64,000 bases of DNA from Deltaproteobacteria bacterium (GTDB lineage Bacteria; Desulfobacterota; Binatia; UBA9968; JAJDTQ01), in NCBI GenBank assembly GCA_028818755.1, contig JAPPNF010000156.1, positions 137,167 through 201,166 of the forward strand, in the 5' to 3' direction. Position numbers and translations under genes: made by a program. Each line of letters opens with the position of its first letter. The stretch's first letter is position 1. Of this stretch, positions 37,988 through 48,222 are shown piece by piece. The notes under the pieces are model-generated. The model had not been told where the DNA came from. It did no database searches and was given only the letters and a program-made list of their open reading frames with translations.

Positions 37988-39148
37988 GTGCACATGCTGC
38001 AAGCCATGGGGCGCGTTTCGGTGACGGCCGGTCTCTGCCTGGCTCTGGCGGGCACGGCCCCGTCCGGAGCCGGGGCGGCCGACGACCTCGCGGACCTCCA
38101 GCAGCGCATCCGCCGCGGGAAGGCCGACCTCGAAAGGATCCGGCAGGGTGAGTCATCCGTGCTGGAGGTGTTGGACGAGATCGAGGGCTCCCTGGACCGC
38201 AAGCGCCGGAAGCTGGAGACCTTGAACTCGCGGCTGCGGGAACGCCAACGCGACCTCGATGAGGCCACACTGGCGGCGCACGCGGCGTCCGAGGCTTTCG
38301 ACGACGGCCGCGGCGCCTTGGCCGGACGGGTGCGGGCACTCTACAAGTGGCAACGGGCCGGCACGCCCTTCGTGCTTCTCAACGGCGAGTTCTCGGCGGC
38401 CGAGCTGATGCGCCGGAAGCGGCATCTGGACACCTTGCTGGCCCGGGACCGCAACCTCATTCGGACGCTATCGCGGAACGTGCGCCGGAGCCGCAGCCTT
38501 CGACTGGCCGTCGAAGCCCGGCGGCGGGAGCTGGCGGGGGAGCGCGACGCCGTTGCCGCGCTGCGGGACGATCTGACCGAGGAACGCGCCGGCAGGCGGG
38601 ACACCCTCGACAGCCTGCGGCGCGAGCGCACCCTCCGGGAAAGGGCGCTGGGGGAGCTGGAGGGGGCCGCCCGCCGTCTCCAGGGCATCATCGACCTTTC
38701 CGAGAAGAGCAGCCGGCCGGCTCCGGAAGGGGTGCCTGGCCTCGTGGCGGCCAGCCTGGAGCTCCCGGTGGAGGGACGGATCGTCAGCGGATTCGGCGTC
38801 CACAAGCATCCGGATCTGAACGTGGACGTCCACCGTCCGGGGATCGACATCGTCGCGCCCGTGGGCGCCGAGATCCGGGCGGTGGAAGGAGGCAGCGTGC
38901 TGTACGCGGATCGATTGTCGGGTTACGGCAACATGCTCATCATCGACCACGGCCGGCGTTACTACACGCTGTACGGGCATCTGTCGAAGCTCGACAAGGC
39001 GGTAGGCGACCGGGTGGAGCGCGGCGAACGGATCGCCTGGGTCGGCGGCGACGGACCGTCCGGACGGTCGCGTCTCTACTTCGAGGTCAGGAAAAACGGC
39101 AAGCCGGTCGATCCCATCCCCTGGTTCCGCCGCGCGGCGGCACGCTAG
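37988..39148 (+). CDS. envC: EnvC-like murein hydrolase activator (degenerate LytM/M23 domain)
   Basis: 386 residues: signal sequence (SVTAGLCLALAGTAPSGAGA), a long coiled coil from about residue 30 to 240, and a C-terminal M23/LytM domain (GFGVHKHPDLNVDVHRPGID to SRLYFEVRKNGKPVDP). The zinc site is degraded. The HxGxD-type first motif is HRPGID, with an extra residue, and the usual HLH of the last motif is RLY. Loss of these ligands is characteristic of EnvC, which activates amidases rather than cutting murein itself. Position after ftsEX supports this. Start is GTG 37988 or ATG 37994; no clear ribosome site. Confidence 0.88.
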   Translation: MHMLQAMGRVSVTAGLCLALAGTAPSGAGAADDLADLQQRIRRGKADLERIRQGESSVLEVLDEIEGSLDRKRRKLETLNSRLRERQRDLDEATLAAHAASEAFDDGRGALAGRVRALYKWQRAGTPFVLLNGEFSAAELMRRKRHLDTLLARDRNLIRTLSRNVRRSRSLRLAVEARRRELAGERDAVAALRDDLTEERAGRRDTLDSLRRERTLRERALGELEGAARRLQGIIDLSEKSSRPAPEGVPGLVAASLELPVEGRIVSGFGVHKHPDLNVDVHRPGIDIVAPVGAEIRAVEGGSVLYADRLSGYGNMLIIDHGRRYYTLYGHLSKLDKAVGDRVERGERIAWVGGDGPSGRSRLYFEVRKNGKPVDPIPWFRRAAAR

Positions 39149-39202
39149 CCGGTTTGCGGTGGTGGTTGCGGGCCACTACAATCAACCCGAGGAGACCATG
39201 CG

Positions 39203-40513
39203 ATGAAACTGTGGAATCGGAAGAGCCGCGTGTTCGGCTGTTTTCTCGCCCTGGGCTGGTTGCTGTTCCTTGCCGGTCTGCTGGTGCCCCGGGTCGCCGC
39301 GGTGGGCCCCGGCGGGTACCGGAGCCTCGAGACCTTCGCGAACGTCCTCGCCATTGTCCAGAGGAACTACGTCAAGGAAGTCGAGACCGAGAAACTCGTC
39401 ACCGGGGCCATCGAGGGGATGCTGAACTCGCTGGATCCCCACAGCTCCTATCTGACCGAGGACGAGTACCGGGATCTCCAGACCGAAACCGAAGGGCGTT
39501 TCGGCGGACTCGGGCTGGAGATTACCGTGCGCAATGGGCTCCTGACGGTGATCTCGCCCATCGAGGATACCCCCGCCGCACGGGCCGGAGTACAGCCGGG
39601 CGATCAGATCGTCGGAATCGACGACCAATCGACCGAAGACATGGGGCTTGGCGAAGCCGTCAATCGGCTCCGGGGAGCCCGTGGTTCCAGCGTCACCATC
39701 TCGGTCCGGCGCAAGGGTCACGACAAGCTCCTGAAGTTCACCATCGTGCGGGACGTGATCGAGATAAACAGCGTGCGGGCGTACGTCCTGGAGGACGGTT
39801 TCCTCTACGCGCGCATCGCCCAGTTCCAGGATCGCACGAGCGAGAACCTGAGGGCCGCGCTGGCGAAGAAACAGCTTGACGACGAATCCATCAAGGGGCT
39901 CGTTCTCGACCTGCGGAACAATCCGGGCGGCCTTCTGAGCCAGGCCGTGGCGGTCTCGGACCTGTTTCTCGAATCGGGTTTGATCGTGTACACGGACGGG
40001 CGTCTCAGTCAGCAGAAGCAGAAGTTCTCCGCGAGTCCGAAAAGCTCGCGCACGGGTTTCCCGATGGTGGTGCTGGTGAACGGCGGCAGCGCCAGCGCCT
40101 CGGAGATCGTTGCCGGGGCTCTGCAGGATCACAAGAGGGCGTTGATCCTGGGAACCAAGACCTTCGGCAAGGGATCGGTGCAGACCATCCTGCCGTTGGA
40201 CGGCCGTTCGGCGTTGCGCCTGACCACCGCGGAGTACTTCACGCCCAACGGCCGCTCGATACACGAATCCGGCATCCGGCCCGACATCGTCATGGAGCGG
40301 ACGGCACCGCCCGCACCCTCCGCCACGACCGCGGAGGCACCCGCGAAGGGTTCCGAGGCCGGCGCCCCGGACAACCCCCCGGAACCGGGCGCCGATCTTC
40401 GGGACAGCATCGTGCAACGGGTGAAGAGCGACCCTCAGGTGGCACGGGCGCTGGAGCTGCTCAAGGGTTGGGAGATGTTCCGCGGGCTCGCCGGATCGGG
40501 CAAGGCCACCTGA
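39203..40513 (+). CDS. ctpA: S41 family C-terminal processing peptidase
   Basis: 436 residues. N-terminal signal/anchor (VFGCFLALGWLLFLAGLLVP), a PDZ domain (GRFGGLGLEITVRNGLLTVI to VNRLRGARGSSVTISVRRKG) and the S41 catalytic core with Ser in NGGSASASEIVAGAL and Lys in GTKTFGKGSVQT. CtpA-type proteases trim periplasmic proteins, including cell-wall hydrolases. A Pro/Ala-rich linker follows near residue 370. GAGGAG precedes ATG 39203 by 8 bases. The gene often lies beside envC, as here. Confidence 0.93.
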   Translation: MKLWNRKSRVFGCFLALGWLLFLAGLLVPRVAAVGPGGYRSLETFANVLAIVQRNYVKEVETEKLVTGAIEGMLNSLDPHSSYLTEDEYRDLQTETEGRFGGLGLEITVRNGLLTVISPIEDTPAARAGVQPGDQIVGIDDQSTEDMGLGEAVNRLRGARGSSVTISVRRKGHDKLLKFTIVRDVIEINSVRAYVLEDGFLYARIAQFQDRTSENLRAALAKKQLDDESIKGLVLDLRNNPGGLLSQAVAVSDLFLESGLIVYTDGRLSQQKQKFSASPKSSRTGFPMVVLVNGGSASASEIVAGALQDHKRALILGTKTFGKGSVQTILPLDGRSALRLTTAEYFTPNGRSIHESGIRPDIVMERTAPPAPSATTAEAPAKGSEAGAPDNPPEPGADLRDSIVQRVKSDPQVARALELLKGWEMFRGLAGSGKAT

Positions 40514-40526
40514 CGCGGTCAGGCGT

Positions 40527-41753
40527 ATGTCCCGTCCCTCATCCTCGCTCCCCGATTCGCGGCCGCCGGCGGTCCTCACGGTCAGCGAGCTCAACGAGAT
40601 CATCAGAAACCGTCTGGAAACCGGCATCGACGCCCTGTGGGTGACCGGCGAACTCTCCAACGTGCGGTTCCCCCCATCGGGACACGTCTACTTCACCCTC
40701 AAGGATCGGCAATCGCAGATCTCCGCCGTGCTGTTCCGCCGCCATGCCGAAAGCCTGCGCTTTCGCCTGGAGGACGGCATGGAGGTCGTGTGTTCCGGGC
40801 GCGTGAGCCTGTACACGGTGCGGGGCGCCCTCCAGTTCTACGCGGTCGAAGTCGAGGCCCGCGGCAAAGGCGCGTTGGCCGTCGCCTTCGAGCAGTTGAA
40901 GCAGCGGCTGTCGGGGGAAGGATTGTTCGATGCCGAGCGCAAGAAACCGCTGCCGTTTCTGCCCCGGACCGTAGGCATCGTCACCTCGCTCCACGGCGCG
41001 GCGGTGCGCGACATGCTGAGCATCATCGGCCACCGTTTCCCCGACCGCCGGGTGGTGATCCGGCCGGTGCGGGTGCAGGGCGACGGCGCCGCCGAGGAAA
41101 TCGCGGCGGGGATCCGCGAGCTCGACGCAACCGGCGCGGTGGACGTCATGATCGTCGGCCGGGGCGGCGGCTCGCTGGAGGATCTCTGGGCCTTCAACGA
41201 GGAGGTGGTCGCCCGGGCCATTGCCTCGGCGCGGGTCCCCGTGGTGTCCGCCGTCGGGCACGAGATCGACGTGACCATCGCCGACTTCGTGGCCGATCAG
41301 CGCGCCGCCACTCCCACGGCCGCGGCCGAGATGGTTGTCCCCATCGGGCGGGAGCTGGCGTACCATGTGGCGGCGCTCGCGCGCCGTCTGCGGCGCGGCA
41401 CGGAGAGCCGGCTGGAGCGCCGGCGGGAGAACCTGCGGCATTGGGCCCGCCGCCTCGCCGATCCCGGCCAGCGTCTTCGCCAGGGACAGATGCGTCTCGA
41501 CGATCTCTCGCTGCGCCTGTGGCGCCGGCAGGAGGACGGGGTGGCGCGCCTCAGGGAGCGCCTGGGCCATCTCGCCGGACGTCTGGGCGGGGTGGATCCG
41601 CTGGCGGTCTTGAGGCGCGGTTACAGCATCGTGTATCAGGTCTCCGACGGCAGTATCGTGAAGGATGCTACATCGCTTCAAGAAGGCCATCGCGTGCGGG
41701 TGGATTTCGCCGCCGGACGGGCGATCTGTCAGGTGGAGGAGGTGGAGGAGTAG
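40527..41753 (+). CDS. xseA: Exodeoxyribonuclease VII large subunit
   Basis: 408 residues. N-terminal OB fold (LWVTGELSNVRFPPSGHVYF, TLKDRQSQISAVLFRR), catalytic XseA domain (TVGIVTSLHGAAVRDMLSII, MIVGRGGGSLEDLWAFNEE, AVGHEIDVTIADFVADQRA) and a C-terminal arginine-rich coiled coil. With XseB it degrades single-stranded DNA in repair. It starts 13 bases after ctpA and is followed 42 bases later by xseB. Confidence 0.95.
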   Translation: MSRPSSSLPDSRPPAVLTVSELNEIIRNRLETGIDALWVTGELSNVRFPPSGHVYFTLKDRQSQISAVLFRRHAESLRFRLEDGMEVVCSGRVSLYTVRGALQFYAVEVEARGKGALAVAFEQLKQRLSGEGLFDAERKKPLPFLPRTVGIVTSLHGAAVRDMLSIIGHRFPDRRVVIRPVRVQGDGAAEEIAAGIRELDATGAVDVMIVGRGGGSLEDLWAFNEEVVARAIASARVPVVSAVGHEIDVTIADFVADQRAATPTAAAEMVVPIGRELAYHVAALARRLRRGTESRLERRRENLRHWARRLADPGQRLRQGQMRLDDLSLRLWRRQEDGVARLRERLGHLAGRLGGVDPLAVLRRGYSIVYQVSDGSIVKDATSLQEGHRVRVDFAAGRAICQVEEVEE

Positions 41754-41795
41754 ACCGGCGGAGCCCGGACCCGGAAAGAATATCAGGGGGTCAGG

Positions 41796-42053
41796 ATGTC
41801 TCAGGATGACAAGGGGCAGGACGACAGGAGCTTCGAGGAGTGTCTCGAAGCCCTCGAGAAGGTGGTGGAGCGCATTGAAGGCGGAGAGCTGAACCTCGAG
41901 GAGTCGCTGGCGACCTTCGAGGAGGGGGTGCGGCTGGTGCAGTCGTGCGACCGCAAGCTTGGCGACGTCGAGCGGCGCATCGAGGTGCTGACGAAGGACT
42001 CGGAGGGGCGGGCGCAGTTGCGGGAGCTGGTGGAGGAGGAAACTTCGGATTGA
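41796..42053 (+). CDS. xseB: Exodeoxyribonuclease VII small subunit
   Basis: 85 residues with the family pattern SFEECLEALEKVVERIEGGE followed by LNLEESLATFEEGVRLVQSC. XseB is a helical hairpin that coats the XseA coiled coil in exonuclease VII. The ATG at 41796 is preceded by a GGGGG-rich ribosome site. The stop overlaps the tlyA start codon (TTGA). Confidence 0.93.
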   Translation: MSQDDKGQDDRSFEECLEALEKVVERIEGGELNLEESLATFEEGVRLVQSCDRKLGDVERRIEVLTKDSEGRAQLRELVEEETSD

Positions 42054-42808
42054 CGCGAAACACGTCGGGAAAGGAACGTCTGGACCGGGTGCTGCTGGAG
42101 TCGTCGCTAGTCACGAGCCGCGAGGAGGCCCAGCGGTATATCCTGGCCGGCGCGGTTCTGGTCGACGACCGGCCCGTAACCAAGGCGGGGGCTCTCGTCA
42201 GGCGCGATTCGCGGGTGCGGGTCAAGGCCGCCTCCCGTTACGTCAGCCGCGGCGGAGAAAAGCTTGAGCCGGCCCTCGAACACTTCGGGGTCGAACCGCG
42301 GGGACGGACTGCGCTCGACGTGGGCGCCTCCACGGGAGGGTTTACCGACTGCCTTCTGGCCCGCGGCGCGGCTCGGGTCCACGCGGTGGACGTGGGCTAC
42401 GGCCAGCTTGACTGGAAGCTCCGGCAGGATCCGCGGGTGGAGGTGTGGGAGCGCACCAACATCCGTTACCTCGACCCCGACGCCCTTCAGGAGAGGCCGG
42501 ATCTGGCGGTGGTGGACGTTTCCTTCATATCGCTGCGGCTGGTGCTGCCGCGGGTATGCAGCCTCCTGTCCCGGCCCTGCGAGATCGTGGCCCTGATCAA
42601 GCCGCAGTTCGAGGTCGGCAAGGGCAAGGTGGGCAAGGGCGGAGTGGTGCGCTCGGAGGATGAGCACCGCCGTGTCATCGGCGAGATCGAGGAGGCGGTG
42701 GACGCGCTGGGCCTCGAACGCCGCCCGGTTTTCCAGTCGCCGCTGCTCGGACCCAAGGGGAACAAGGAGTTCTTCATTTACTGTATCTCCGGGCCTTCCG
42801 AGGGGTGA
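42050..42808 (+). CDS. tlyA: TlyA family RNA methyltransferase
   Basis: 252 residues. N-terminal S4 RNA-binding domain (RLDRVLLESSLVTSREEAQR) followed by YVSRGGEKLEPALEHF and a FtsJ-like Rossmann methyltransferase domain with the AdoMet motif ALDVGASTGGFTDCLL and catalytic-region LAVVDVSFISLRLVLP. TlyA proteins 2'-O-methylate rRNA. The only start in place is TTG 42050, which overlaps the xseB stop, so translation is probably coupled. Part of the xseA-xseB-tlyA run. Confidence 0.9.
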   Translation: MTRNTSGKERLDRVLLESSLVTSREEAQRYILAGAVLVDDRPVTKAGALVRRDSRVRVKAASRYVSRGGEKLEPALEHFGVEPRGRTALDVGASTGGFTDCLLARGAARVHAVDVGYGQLDWKLRQDPRVEVWERTNIRYLDPDALQERPDLAVVDVSFISLRLVLPRVCSLLSRPCEIVALIKPQFEVGKGKVGKGGVVRSEDEHRRVIGEIEEAVDALGLERRPVFQSPLLGPKGNKEFFIYCISGPSEG

Positions 42809-42828
42809 TCCAAAAGCGGTTGCCGGGG

Positions 42829-42856
42829 TTGACTTGGATGGCTGATTGGCTATAGT
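42829..42856 (+). promoter_or_regulatory. Sigma-70 promoter of rpsU-cvpA-dnaG-rpoD
   Basis: TTGACT at 42829-42834 and TATAGT at 42851-42856 with a 16-base spacer, about 30 bases before the rpsU start. This is the best promoter-like sequence seen in the window, and it is placed in the only gap before the macromolecular-synthesis operon. Confidence 0.68.
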
Positions 42857-42885
42857 TCGACTGACTCAAGGAGAGAGCACATCGT

Positions 42886-43086
42886 ATGACAGGGGTTCGA
42901 ATCAAGGACAACGAGTCCATCGAGAGCGCCATCCGGCGTTTCAAGAAGCAGTGCGAGAAAGCCGGAATCCTGGCGGAACTGCGCAAGCGGGAACACTACG
43001 AAAAGCCGAGCGTCAAGCGGAAGAGGAAGGCCATCGCAGCCAAGAAGCGTGCCATGAAGCGTGCCCGAAGTCACCAGTGGTACTAG
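42886..43086 (+). CDS. rpsU: Small ribosomal subunit protein bS21
   Basis: 66 residues with the bS21 pattern: [38 protein letters not shown] and a very basic C-terminus ([16 protein letters not shown]). It binds the 30S platform and helps translation initiation. AAGGAGAG precedes the ATG. It is the first gene of the classical rpsU-dnaG-rpoD operon, here with cvpA inserted. Confidence 0.96.
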   Translation: MTGVRIKDNESIESAIRRFKKQCEKAGILAELRKREHYEKPSVKRKRKAIAAKKRAMKRARSHQWY

Positions 43087-43087
43087 C

Positions 43088-43107
43088 GCCCCGTCGTGAG
43101 GCGGGGC
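43088..43107 (+). promoter_or_regulatory. Intercistronic stem-loop between rpsU and cvpA
   Basis: GCCCCG (43088-43093) pairs with CGGGGC (43102-43107) across an 8-base loop, 1 base after the rpsU stop. No T-run follows. In E. coli an attenuating terminator sits between rpsU and dnaG, so this hairpin may partly uncouple expression of rpsU from downstream genes or protect its mRNA. The role is inferred. Confidence 0.45.
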
Positions 43108-43129
43108 ATGGGTTGCCCAACAGGCCATT

Positions 43130-43663
43130 GTGAACATCGTCGACGCAGTGTTGGCAGCAGTCCTTTGCGTGTTTGCCGCAAGGGGGTATGTCAAGGGGCT
43201 GTTCCGTGAGGTATTCGCCTTGCTGGGCCTTGCACTTGGCTTGATCGTGTCGTTCCAATACTACGCACCGCTTTCCCTCTGGTTTGATTCCTGGCCCTAC
43301 TCGCCGCTCATCCTTCAAGGCATCGTCTTCGTCACCCTGTTCTTCCCGGTTTTCATCGCGTTGAACTGGATGGGGTTCACGCTCCACAGGTCGGCAAACC
43401 GCCTGTTCCTCGGCGGGTTCGACCGAATCGGGGGTCTGTTTGCAGGCGGCTCCAAAGGCGCCCTGCTTCTCGGCGTCGGGCTTTTTCTCTCCGTCTCCCA
43501 GGCATGGTTTCCGCAGAGTCTTCAGCAGCAGTTCGGCAAGGCGACCCTGGCCCCTCCGCTCGTCGGCTTCGGGGCATGGGTGGCGGCGAGGGCTGCCGCC
43601 GTGACGTCGCCTGATGCAACGGGACCGGGGTCGACGCCGGACCATCCGCAACGCGGCGCATGA
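43130..43663 (+). CDS. cvpA: CvpA family inner-membrane protein
   Basis: 177 residues with four predicted membrane helices (MNIVDAVLAAVLCVFAARGY, LFREVFALLGLALGLIVSF, LILQGIVFVTLFFPVFIAL, GSKGALLLGVGLFLSVSQAW). The AARGYVKGLFREVF loop is typical of CvpA. In E. coli CvpA is needed for colicin V production and affects envelope stress tolerance. Start is GTG 43130, and the stop overlaps the dnaG start (ATGA). The cytoplasmic or periplasmic tail is Pro/Ala-rich. Confidence 0.87.
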   Translation: MNIVDAVLAAVLCVFAARGYVKGLFREVFALLGLALGLIVSFQYYAPLSLWFDSWPYSPLILQGIVFVTLFFPVFIALNWMGFTLHRSANRLFLGGFDRIGGLFAGGSKGALLLGVGLFLSVSQAWFPQSLQQQFGKATLAPPLVGFGAWVAARAAAVTSPDATGPGSTPDHPQRGA

Positions 43664-45377
43664 TCTCCAATCAGACCACTCAAGAGGTTCGCGCGCGAGC
43701 CTCCATCGTGGAGGTTGTCTCCGACTACGTCACACTCAGGAAGGCCGGCCAGAACTACTCGGGACTGTGTCCCTTCCATTCCGAGAAGACCCCGTCCTTT
43801 TCCGTCAACGAGGAAAAGGGGGTCTTCTACTGCTTCGGCTGCCAGGCCGGGGGCGACGTCTTCAAGTTCCTCATGCTCTACGACGGGCTCACCTTCCCCG
43901 AGTCCATCGAGCGCCTCGCGGAACGCTACGGCATCGCCGTCGAGGTTTCCGAATCCGGCGGCGGCAGCAGACGCCGCGACCTGTTCCGGTTGAACGAGCA
44001 GGCGGCGGAACTGTTCCACAGGCTCCTGCTGGACCCTTCCCAGGGCGCTCGGGCGCGCGCCTACCTCGCGGGTCGCGGCGTGGAGGAATCCCTGTGGCGG
44101 CGTTTCCGTCTCGGCGTGGCGCCGCGGGGCGACGTCCTGACCGGCCGCTTCCGGCGCGAGGGCGTGGCGATGGAGGATGCGATGGCGGCGGGTCTGGTAG
44201 CGGAAAGGGAGCCCGGCAACTACCGTGACCGTTTCTTCGACCGCATCGTCTTCCCCATCTCCGAGCCGGGCGGCAAGATCATCGGTTTCGGCGGCCGGGT
44301 TATGGGCGACGGCACCCCCAAGTACCTCAACTCGCCGGAGACGCCGCTCTTTCACAAGGGCGCCCAGGTCTACGGCCTGAGCCAGGCGCGCGACGGTATC
44401 CGCTCCAATGACCGCGTGGTGGTGGTCGAGGGCTACCTCGACGTGCTGGCGCTGGCGCAGTTCGGCGTGACCCACGTGGTGGCGACCCTGGGAACGGCCC
44501 TGACGGCGGATCATCTGCGGCTTCTGGGACGGTACACCCGCAACGTGACGGCGCTGTTCGACGGCGACGCCGCCGGCCGCAACGCCGCGGCCCGCAGCTT
44601 CGAGGTGTTCCAGCAGGCCGGGCTTTGGGGGCACGCGGCGTTTCTTCCCGAAGGCTCGGATCCGGACACGTTCGTCAGGAGCGAGGGAAAGGCGGCCCTG
44701 GAGCGCGTGCTGGACCGCGCGGCGCCCATCGTGGACTTCTATCTGAACTGGCTGCGGGAGCGCCACGGCAGCGACCTGGGCGGCAAGAGCCGGTTGGCGA
44801 GCGAGGTGAGCGGGATGCTCGCGAAGGTGACCAACCCCCTGGACCGCGAGTTGCTGGCGCGACGGTCGGCGGATCTGCTGGGCATTCGCGAGGAGTCGTT
44901 GCGGCGTCATGCCGCCGCGGGCGCCGAGCCGTCCGGGGAAGCCCGCGCGGACGCCGGCGGCCGGCAACGCGCGGATCGCGGGTCCCTGGGTGAAGACCGC
45001 GCGGAAACCGCGCTGGTGGCCTTGATGCTGCGTTTCCCGTCGGTGGTGCAGGCCCTGCGGCAGGAGCCGCTGGACCAGCTCGTGACCGAAAAGTGGCGCG
45101 AGGTGATCCGGCGGATCCTCGCGGCTCCCGAGACCGGCGGCGGACCGGCGGTAGGCATGCTCACCGAGGGACTGCCCCCCGAGCTCGCCGCGGAGATCAG
45201 CGGGCTGGTGCTGCGGGGGCAGGAGATCGACGAGAGAGAGCGGGATCGAATGACCTCGGATTGTCTCTTCCACTTGCAGCGGCGGTACCTGAGACGGCTC
45301 GATCAGGAGCTGTGCAGGGCTATCCGTGTGGCGGAAGAGACCCGTGATGACGAGGCCAAGAAAGAGAGGATGCGGCA

Positions 45378-47228
<1,851 letters not shown>

Positions 47229-47286
47229 TGTCGCCTTGCCTTCCCCATTTGGCGGGCTCCATCTCACCGGCCGCACACAACACTTT

Positions 47287-47363
47287 GGGCCCATAGCTCA
47301 GTTGGTTAGAGCCACCGGCTCATAACCGGTAGGTCCCTGGTTCGAATCCAGGTGGGCCCACCA
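47287..47363 (+). tRNA. tRNA with CAU anticodon (Met, or Ile2 if lysidine-modified)
   Basis: A 77-base cloverleaf. Acceptor GGGCCCA pairs with TGGGCCC (47353-47359). The D arm is GCTC-AGTTGGTTA-GAGC, the anticodon arm ACCGG-CTCATAA-CCGGT with CAT at 47321-47323, and the T arm CCTGG-TTCGAAT-CCAGG. CCA is encoded at 47361-47363. The first base pair is G-C, unlike initiator tRNA, so it is an elongator Met or tRNA-Ile2; these cannot be separated with confidence by eye. It lies 58 bases after rpoD. Confidence 0.93.
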
Positions 47364-47417
47364 ATTCCCTCTCAAATCATAGCGCTCACCGAGGGTTCCT
47401 GCGTCAAGGCGATGCCC

Positions 47418-47498
47418 TTGGTTCGGGAGGCTCGGCTTCGCTATATTGAGGAGTGTGAGTTGCGGGAGCAGGAGGAGCTGAAAAGGAAAGTGAGGTGA
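47418..47498 (+). pseudogene. C-terminal fragment of a ribbon-helix-helix antitoxin
   Basis: The frame reads LVREARLRYIEECELREQEE and ends LKRKVR at a TGA just before the DUF433 gene. It matches the middle of the intact antitoxin at 50648-50905 (LVREALLRYLEECEWRQ). Over 48 aligned bases, 40 are identical (47418-47465 against 50747-50794). The N-terminal DNA-binding strand and helix are absent. It is a truncated paralogue only 55 bases from the tRNA. Confidence 0.55.
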
Positions 47499-47502
47499 CA
47501 CC

Positions 47503-47736
47503 ATGACGGACTGGAGTACGTGCCCGGCGGTCGAGAGCGTGCCGGGCAAGGTGAGCGGCAACTGGGTGTTCACCGGCACCAGGCTGCCTGTATATGCCCT
47601 GTTCGAGAACCTGGAGAGCGGTGCTACCGTCGAAGAATTCATGGAATGGTTCCAGCCCGTGGACGAATGGAAGGTGCGAGCCGTCCTTCAACACGTGGCC
47701 GATTCCTTGAGAGCGCCAGCGCCGGTGCAGCCTTGA
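47503..47736 (+). CDS. DUF433 family antitoxin
   Basis: 77 residues: VPGKVSGNWVFTGTRLPVYA and LFENLESGATVEEFMEWFQP followed by VRAVLQHVADSL, the standard DUF433 (VapB-like, winged-helix-like) layout. Proteins of this kind pair with DUF5615 PIN-like toxins, as here: the stop overlaps the toxin's TTG start (TTGA). GAGGTG precedes the ATG at 5 bases. It should neutralise the toxin and may repress its own promoter. Confidence 0.85.
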   Translation: MTDWSTCPAVESVPGKVSGNWVFTGTRLPVYALFENLESGATVEEFMEWFQPVDEWKVRAVLQHVADSLRAPAPVQP

Positions 47737-48068
47737 AGATACTCTTCGATCACGGAACGCCCGCGCCTCTCAGGCGAGATCTCCACGGACACTCGGTGGA
47801 TACGGCGGCAGAGAGGGAGTGGGAAGGCCTCGCCAACGGAGACCTGATAGACAGGGCTGAACAGGAGGGCTACGAGCTGCTGGTCACCACTGACCAGGGC
47901 ATAAGGCATCAGCAGAATCTCGCGGGCAGAAGGCTGGCTGTCATCGTACTTCTCTCCACCGCTTGGCCCTACGCCCGGTCAAGGATCGAAGACATTCGTG
48001 CCGCCATCGCAGAGGCGCAGCCGGGGGAGCTGAGGGAAGTCCCCATTCTGATTCGAGGCGAGGGATAG
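47733..48068 (+). CDS. DUF5615 PIN-like toxin
   Basis: 111 residues starting at TTG 47733. LKILFDHGTPAPLRRDLHGH has the first acidic residue of the PIN-like site, and ELLVTTDQGIRHQQNLAGRR has the second acidic motif (TTDQG). The C-terminal IVLLSTAWPYARSRIEDIRA is typical of DUF5615. Such proteins are predicted ribonucleases of type II toxin-antitoxin pairs. The gene appears intact. Confidence 0.83.
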   Translation: MKILFDHGTPAPLRRDLHGHSVDTAAEREWEGLANGDLIDRAEQEGYELLVTTDQGIRHQQNLAGRRLAVIVLLSTAWPYARSRIEDIRAAIAEAQPGELREVPILIRGEG

Positions 48069-48069
48069 C

Positions 48070-48159
48070 GTGACCACCGACACAAGCGAGAAGGGGTTGG
48101 ATCGCCTCATCTGCGGGGCGCTGATGGGCGCGCCTTGCACGGTCGACGATCCTGAATAA
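48070..48159 (+). pseudogene. Probable N-terminal scrap of a type I restriction endonuclease subunit (HsdR)
   Basis: GTG 48070 opens a 29-codon frame, MTTDTSEKGLDRLICGALMG then APCTVDDPE, and stops at TAA 48157. The TDTSEKGLExLI start is typical of type I restriction R subunits of around 1000 residues. Nothing downstream continues the similarity. It would be the 5' end of a deleted restriction gene. The match is short and from memory. Confidence 0.42.
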
Positions 48160-48222
48160 CGCCGCCGGTCAGTTGGAGCAGCGCGGTTTGCGAAGGGACG
48201 GCGATCACAGGAGGCAACGTCA

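Noticed and set aside
47287..47363. Attachment-site duplication of the tRNA 3' end
   Set aside because: I looked for a second copy of the tRNA 3' sequence downstream and saw none in the window.
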